Shown here: one piece after another, positions 39,364-41,957 of the stretch
Layout: each line of letters starts with the position of its first letter
How positions within the stretch are numbered: position 1 is the first letter of the stretch
DNA from: a virus
IMG/VR virus record: IMGVR_UViG_3300042879_001711
Coordinates: 1 to 41,957 of that record
Strand: one strand, 5' to 3'
DNA: 41,957 nt
Program-made: the position numbers and the translations under genes
Notes under the pieces: generated by a model
The model's input: only the letters and a program-made list of their open reading frames with translations
The model's database searches: none
Told to the model about the DNA's origin: nothing

Positions 39364-39569
39364 TTCATGTCCTCCTCTTGGGTTGGCTCGTCCTCGTCCC
39401 ATTGATCCATCGCGATCCGATCGAAAACCTCGCCGCGGAAGATGTCGATCCGGTTTGGCGCTCTGAACGCCAGGCGGACAACATTGCCTCTGATCTCCTG
39501 CACCACGATTTCCATCCGTGCATGCGGCACGACGACACGCTCGCCCTCCGCTCGCGTGAGCACTAGCAC
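39360..39569 (-). CDS. csrA: CsrA-like RNA-binding translational regulator
   Basis: The 69-residue protein begins MLVLTRAEGERVVV with Leu4 and Arg6, continues IVVQEIRGNVVRLAFRAPNR and has FRGEVF with Arg45, the pattern of CsrA. These residues form the two RNA-binding surfaces. CsrA proteins bind GGA in mRNA leaders and block or help translation. The gene starts with GTG preceded by AAGGAGGGCTAC; that leader contains GGA inside the Shine-Dalgarno site, so it may repress itself. The C-terminus adds an acidic tail (WDEDEPTQEEDMK) not in standard CsrA. Confidence 0.88.
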   Translation of the reverse strand: MLVLTRAEGERVVVPHARMEIVVQEIRGNVVRLAFRAPNRIDIFRGEVFDRIAMDQWDEDEPTQEEDMK

Positions 39570-39632
39570 GTAGCCCTCCTTAGCGCGGCCGGCCGCACTC
39601 CGTCACGACCGACCGCAAAAAACCATCCGTGA

Positions 39633-39986
39633 TCAGGCCAGCGATCCGTCGCCGACCTCGCGTCCTTGCGTATCGCCTTGAACGAAGAGGCTCTCGCCAC
39701 GCTCGGCGCGGCGACACATCTCCTCGACCTTGTCTTGGGTGCCCGGCGCGGCCGTCGTCGGCTCGGCCGCGTCCATGGTCGCGCCGATCTCGTCGCGCAC
39801 CTCGATCAGCTCGTCGATCGTCACCGTGAGCGCGTCGTAGAGCAGCGTGCGGTCGCCGCGAGCCGCGCGGGCCTGGTACGTCTCGCCAGCGTTGGACTGC
39901 CCGCCGGCTTTGCTCGGGTCGCCGTAGAGCCGCACGATGGCGCACAGATGCGCGTGGCAGCGCGCCACGCGGTGCAGCCACGTCAC
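39633..39986 (-). CDS. Hypothetical early protein
   Basis: The 117-residue protein starts with GTG overlapping the stop of the upstream regulator as GTGA, then TWLHRVARCHAHLCAIVRLY. It has a middle helix (RTLLYDALTVTIDELIEVRD) and an acidic, Gly-rich end. Two Cys-His pairs near the N-terminus (CHAHLC) could bind zinc. It is the second gene of the early operon. No family is recognised. Confidence 0.6.
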   Translation of the reverse strand: MTWLHRVARCHAHLCAIVRLYGDPSKAGGQSNAGETYQARAARGDRTLLYDALTVTIDELIEVRDEIGATMDAAEPTTAAPGTQDKVEEMCRRAERGESLFVQGDTQGREVGDGSLA

Positions 39987-40288
39987 CAGAAGCTGGCAAG
40001 CCCGAGATCGGATGCGTGTACGACGGTTACGCTCGCTCGCCGCAGCCCGGCTCTCCTGCGCCGCTCCTGCTCGGACCAGCGCGACTGCACCTCCGAGCAC
40101 CGCTGGCGAATGGTCGCCTCGTCCGGGTCCTTGGGGCCGGGATGTGGGTCCGTCCAGCCGAGCGCCCGTAGCCGGCGCGAGATCGACGAGGTAGTCGACC
40201 CCGTAATTGCGGCGATGCGCTCCAATGGCATAGCCGCTGCCCACTCGAGGAGCTGCGTATCCGTGACGTGCGCGAATCCGCGGCCCAT
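39983..40288 (-). CDS. HTH regulator, first gene of the leftward operon
   Basis: The 101-residue protein has an HTH at about residues 20-43 (LERIAAITGSTTSSISRRLRALGW) followed by a basic helix IRQRCSEVQSRWSEQERRRR. The second motif, R-C-x-E-x-x-x-x-W-x-x-x-E-R, is often seen in small phage DNA-binding proteins. It lies 56 bases downstream of the start point expected from the promoter at 40351-40379, so it is likely the first protein made on induction: an antirepressor, Cro-like or early activator. Confidence 0.68.
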   Translation of the reverse strand: MGRGFAHVTDTQLLEWAAAMPLERIAAITGSTTSSISRRLRALGWTDPHPGPKDPDEATIRQRCSEVQSRWSEQERRRRAGLRRASVTVVHASDLGLASFW

Positions 40289-40322
40289 CGGCAACACCGG
40301 TCGGCATGGCGTATCCCTCCGC

Positions 40323-40341
40323 CTCACGCCGTCGTGGCGTG
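40323..40341. promoter_or_regulatory. Inverted repeat near the leftward transcription start
   Basis: TCACGCC pairs perfectly with GGCGTGA around the five-base loop GTCGT. It lies just downstream of the expected start point of the leftward promoter, where a bound repressor would block elongation. As RNA it would form a short 5' hairpin before gene 39983-40288. A role as operator or leader structure is plausible. Confidence 0.5.
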
Positions 40342-40350
40342 ACGGGGGCG

Positions 40351-40379
40351 GATAGTAGGCCACGCCTAAAAACCCGTCA
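40351..40379 (-). promoter_or_regulatory. Sigma70-type leftward early promoter
   Basis: On the minus strand TTGACG (40379-40374) and TACTAT (40356-40351) are separated by exactly 17 bases, close to the bacterial consensus. The transcript would begin near 40344, and the first gene starts at 40288. The -35 box lies within the loop of the 9-bp inverted repeat at 40364-40393, the arrangement expected of a repressor-controlled early promoter. Confidence 0.72.
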
Positions 40380-40393
40380 AGGCGAGTTTTTAG
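40364..40393. promoter_or_regulatory. Candidate operator: 9-bp inverted repeat over the -35 box
   Basis: CCTAAAAAC pairs perfectly with GTTTTTAGG across a 12-base spacer containing the -35 hexamer. The A/T-rich arms stand out in GC-rich DNA. This is a good candidate binding site for the XRE repressor encoded 27 bases upstream, or for the HTH protein downstream. It can also act as a weak terminator of the repressor transcript, with T runs on both arms. Confidence 0.62.
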
Positions 40394-40419
40394 GTGACAC
40401 GGAAAAATGAAAAACTGGG

Positions 40420-40695
40420 CTATTGCCGCAGTTTGTCGAGGGGGACGCCGAGCGCGTCCGCCAGTCGGCAGGCCGTTTCCATCTTGGGCTTCGTCTGGCC
40501 CATCAAGAGCTGCCACATGGACACGTAGCTGATGCCGATCTTCTCAGCCAACTCGCTGCGTGTCAGGCCTCGCTTGGCGGCCATGGCCTCAACTCGGAGG
40601 CCCCACTCGCTCGGAACCCTGTTCCGTGGCCGGCCGCCGGAAGGCTTGCTGCGGCTGCTGCCAGGTTTCTGCCTGCGGGTGCCCTGTCCTGGCAT
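40420..40695 (-). CDS. XRE-family HTH repressor, CI-like
   Basis: The 91-residue protein has an XRE HTH domain at about 30-88: LRVEAMAAKRGLTRSELAEK, IGISYVSMWQLLMGQ and METACRLADALGVPLDKL. The first 28 residues are basic and Pro/Gly-rich (GSSRSKPSGGRPRNR), with an AT-hook-like GRPRNR. There is no cleavable C-terminal domain of the LexA type, so induction would not be by RecA-driven self-cleavage. AAGGAAGGC lies upstream. It lies between integrase and early operon, so control of lysogeny is the natural reading. Confidence 0.82.
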   Translation of the reverse strand: MPGQGTRRQKPGSSRSKPSGGRPRNRVPSEWGLRVEAMAAKRGLTRSELAEKIGISYVSMWQLLMGQTKPKMETACRLADALGVPLDKLRQ

Positions 40696-40755
40696 GAGCG
40701 CTTTGCCTTCCTTGGCGTAGATCCCGATGGTTCCAGTGGGCCTACCGGGGACAGG

Positions 40756-40780
40756 GTTGCGATCCCGTCGGGATTGCAAC
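40756..40780. promoter_or_regulatory. 11-bp imperfect inverted repeat between repressor and integrase
   Basis: GTTGCGATCCC pairs with GGGATTGCAAC at 10 of 11 positions around the loop GTC. The left-arm core TTGCGATCCC recurs at 21-30, on the other side of the integrase. CGGGGACAGG also occurs twice nearby (40746 and 40793). The 223-base gap 40696-40918 holds these and three CCCGCAC copies (40827, 40836, 40873), with no other gene. It may bind the repressor, integrase or excisionase. Confidence 0.48.
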
Positions 40781-40918
40781 GTTTGTAAGTGGCGGGGACA
40801 GGATGAAACCCGGCAAAACCGGCCGACCCGCACAGCCCGCACGACCGGACTCCCTTCCACGGACGGAGCACACCCGCACGGACGCGTGACCTATCCCTGA
40901 GTAGGAGGATCACGCACC

Positions 40919-41821
40919 ATGACTCTCGACGCGTTTCTGGACACCGTGTACGTGCCGCTGCGACTGCGCGGTAGGTCGCGCGAAAGTGTCCGCCTGCTGC
41001 GGCACGCCATCACGCAGTTTTCCAAGTGGCTCGGACGAGCCGCGCTCCTCGACGACCTCGAGGACCTGACCGTCAGCCAGTTCCTCGCAGTGCGCGGCCA
41101 GCGGCTTTCGCCCAACAGCGTGGCCCGCGAGCGGTCAGGGCTCTTGGCCCTGTGGAACCTCGCCCAAGGCCGCGGCCTCGTGAAGCTTCGGCCGTCGGTC
41201 GCGCCCGAGCTGGTGCCGCAGGCGATGCCGCGAGCGTTCACGACGGACGAGCTGGCCAGGCTCGCCGAAGCCGCACGGCAGGCGAGCGGCTGGGTCGGGC
41301 CTGTGCCGGCGGCGGTTTTCTTCCCGGCGCTCGTCGCTGTGGCACTGGAAACCGGCGAGCGCATAAACGCGATCTTGTCGACGCCCCGCATGTGCTGGCG
41401 TCGTCCGACGCTCACTGTGCCGGCCCACGTCCGCAAAGGCGGACGCCAGGAACGTGTCTACGAGCTGTCGCCCGAGGCCTCGGACCTGGTCGACCGCGTA
41501 GCGGCCCATACGGGGCCGACCGTGTTCTGGTGGGTGTCGTCTGGAACAGCGCTTCGCAAACGCTGGAAGACCATCACGAGGCGCGCCGGCCTTGGAGACG
41601 GACGCGACGTTCAGTTCCACGCTCTGCGTCGGTCGACGGCGTCGCACCTCGCAGCGGCCGGCTTCGACGCCACGGCATTTCTCGGCCACTCGTCCGACCG
41701 CATCACTCGGCGTAGCTACCTAGATCCTCGCGTGGTCGATGCTCATCGCCCGAAGGCGTGGCAGGCCATGCCGCGAATATTCAAGCCTGATGACCACGAG
41801 CCGCCGGCTCGCACTGCGTGA
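40919..41821 (+). CDS. int: Tyrosine recombinase integrase
   Basis: The 300-residue protein has an N-terminal SAM-like core-binding region (RESVRLLRHAITQFSKWLG; SPNSVARERSGLLALWNLA) and a catalytic domain. The catalytic residues are visible: Arg in ETGERINAIL, Lys in VRKGGRQERVYEL, HxxR in HALRRSTASHL, His in FLGHSSDRITRRSY and the nucleophile Tyr in SYLDP. It integrates and excises phage DNA at attP/attB. GGAGG lies ten bases before the ATG. It is transcribed opposite to the repressor and toward the HTH gene at 78-257. Confidence 0.95.
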   Translation: MTLDAFLDTVYVPLRLRGRSRESVRLLRHAITQFSKWLGRAALLDDLEDLTVSQFLAVRGQRLSPNSVARERSGLLALWNLAQGRGLVKLRPSVAPELVPQAMPRAFTTDELARLAEAARQASGWVGPVPAAVFFPALVAVALETGERINAILSTPRMCWRRPTLTVPAHVRKGGRQERVYELSPEASDLVDRVAAHTGPTVFWWVSSGTALRKRWKTITRRAGLGDGRDVQFHALRRSTASHLAAAGFDATAFLGHSSDRITRRSYLDPRVVDAHRPKAWQAMPRIFKPDDHEPPARTA

Positions 41822-41830
41822 GCCAGTAGC

Positions 41831-41957
41831 GTCCCCGGACGGGTCCGGAGTTGCGATCCCCCGCGTCCATCCTTGCGGGTTGTGCCGGCCAAGGCCAGAC
41901 TGCCGCCATGCGGATCGACACCGACGACTACGTGACCTGCACCCACGCCGCCGAGCT
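41831..41957. repeat. Terminal direct repeat, right copy (circular overlap)
   Basis: This stretch repeats bases 1-127 exactly, and the two should be merged into one. The true circle is 41,830 bp. The join lies ten bases after the integrase stop and places the HTH gene 87 bases downstream of it. Confidence 0.97.

Noticed and set aside
37726-39405. 559-codon plus-strand ORF over the Sak4-like and SSB-like genes
   Set aside because: Antisense shadow; the minus strand carries recognisable Walker motifs and an SSB-type tail.
40364-40393. Intrinsic terminator
   Set aside because: The stem is A/T-rich with a 12-base loop, and it overlaps a good promoter; operator is the better reading, though weak termination is not excluded.

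Overview
The window reads as one complete genome of a temperate, tailed double-stranded DNA phage of about 41.8 kb. Bases 1-127 recur exactly as bases 41831-41957, so the unit is a 41,830-bp circle cut at an arbitrary point; the exact length of 127 suggests an assembly k-mer overlap rather than a true terminal repeat. An intact tyrosine recombinase, an excisionase-sized HTH protein and an XRE-type repressor indicate lysogeny. A lambda-like portal, TerL, a long tape-measure protein, tail-tube-like proteins and no sheath gene indicate a siphovirus. By eye the DNA is strongly GC-rich. The host is not shown by the sequence. Fused protease-capsid gene, collagen-like fibres, sugar genes and a CsrA homologue would fit a Planctomycetota host, but that is inference from gene style only.

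Layout. Only the integrase (40919-41821), the small HTH protein (78-257) and a 23-residue peptide (300-371) are on the plus strand. Everything else is on the minus strand, in one nearly gapless leftward series with many ATGA, GTGA or TGATG overlaps. It begins at a good sigma70-type promoter overlapped by inverted repeats (40323-40393), just downstream of the repressor gene. Reading leftward, 40.3-36 kb holds early control and DNA metabolism: two unknown or HTH proteins, CsrA-like protein, Sak4-like RecA-fold ATPase, SSB-like protein, winged-helix protein with an apparent frameshift, DGQTRL-family protein and replication-initiation-like protein. Then come a secreted trypsin-like protease, a PDDEXK nuclease, HNH nuclease, TerL, DUF551-like protein and a cytosine-5 DNA methyltransferase.

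The head module (29.6-24.7 kb) has a gpW-like protein, portal, protease-major capsid fusion, decoration protein and head-tail joining protein. Next (24.7-18.8 kb) come collagen-like and LamG surface proteins, then a four-gene sugar cassette (epimerase, GH130-like propeller, methyltransferase, glycosyltransferase-TPR; 18.8-15.1 kb) that may decorate the virion or host surface. The tail module (15.1-7.1 kb) holds tail completion proteins, three tandem tail-tube-like proteins, the tail assembly chaperone pair with a probable -1 frameshift, tape measure, two distal tail proteins and a beta-solenoid protein.

The last 7 kb holds a zincin, calcineurin-like phosphoesterase, DUF1599-like protein, two small virion-like proteins and a membrane cluster around a papain-like peptidase. 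No conventional peptidoglycan hydrolase is recognisable anywhere, which makes that cluster the best candidate for host lysis. No tRNA, rRNA, CRISPR array, reverse transcriptase or insertion sequence was seen. No stretch over 300 bases lacks a gene; the longest is 40696-40918, between repressor and integrase, and holds repeats described below.
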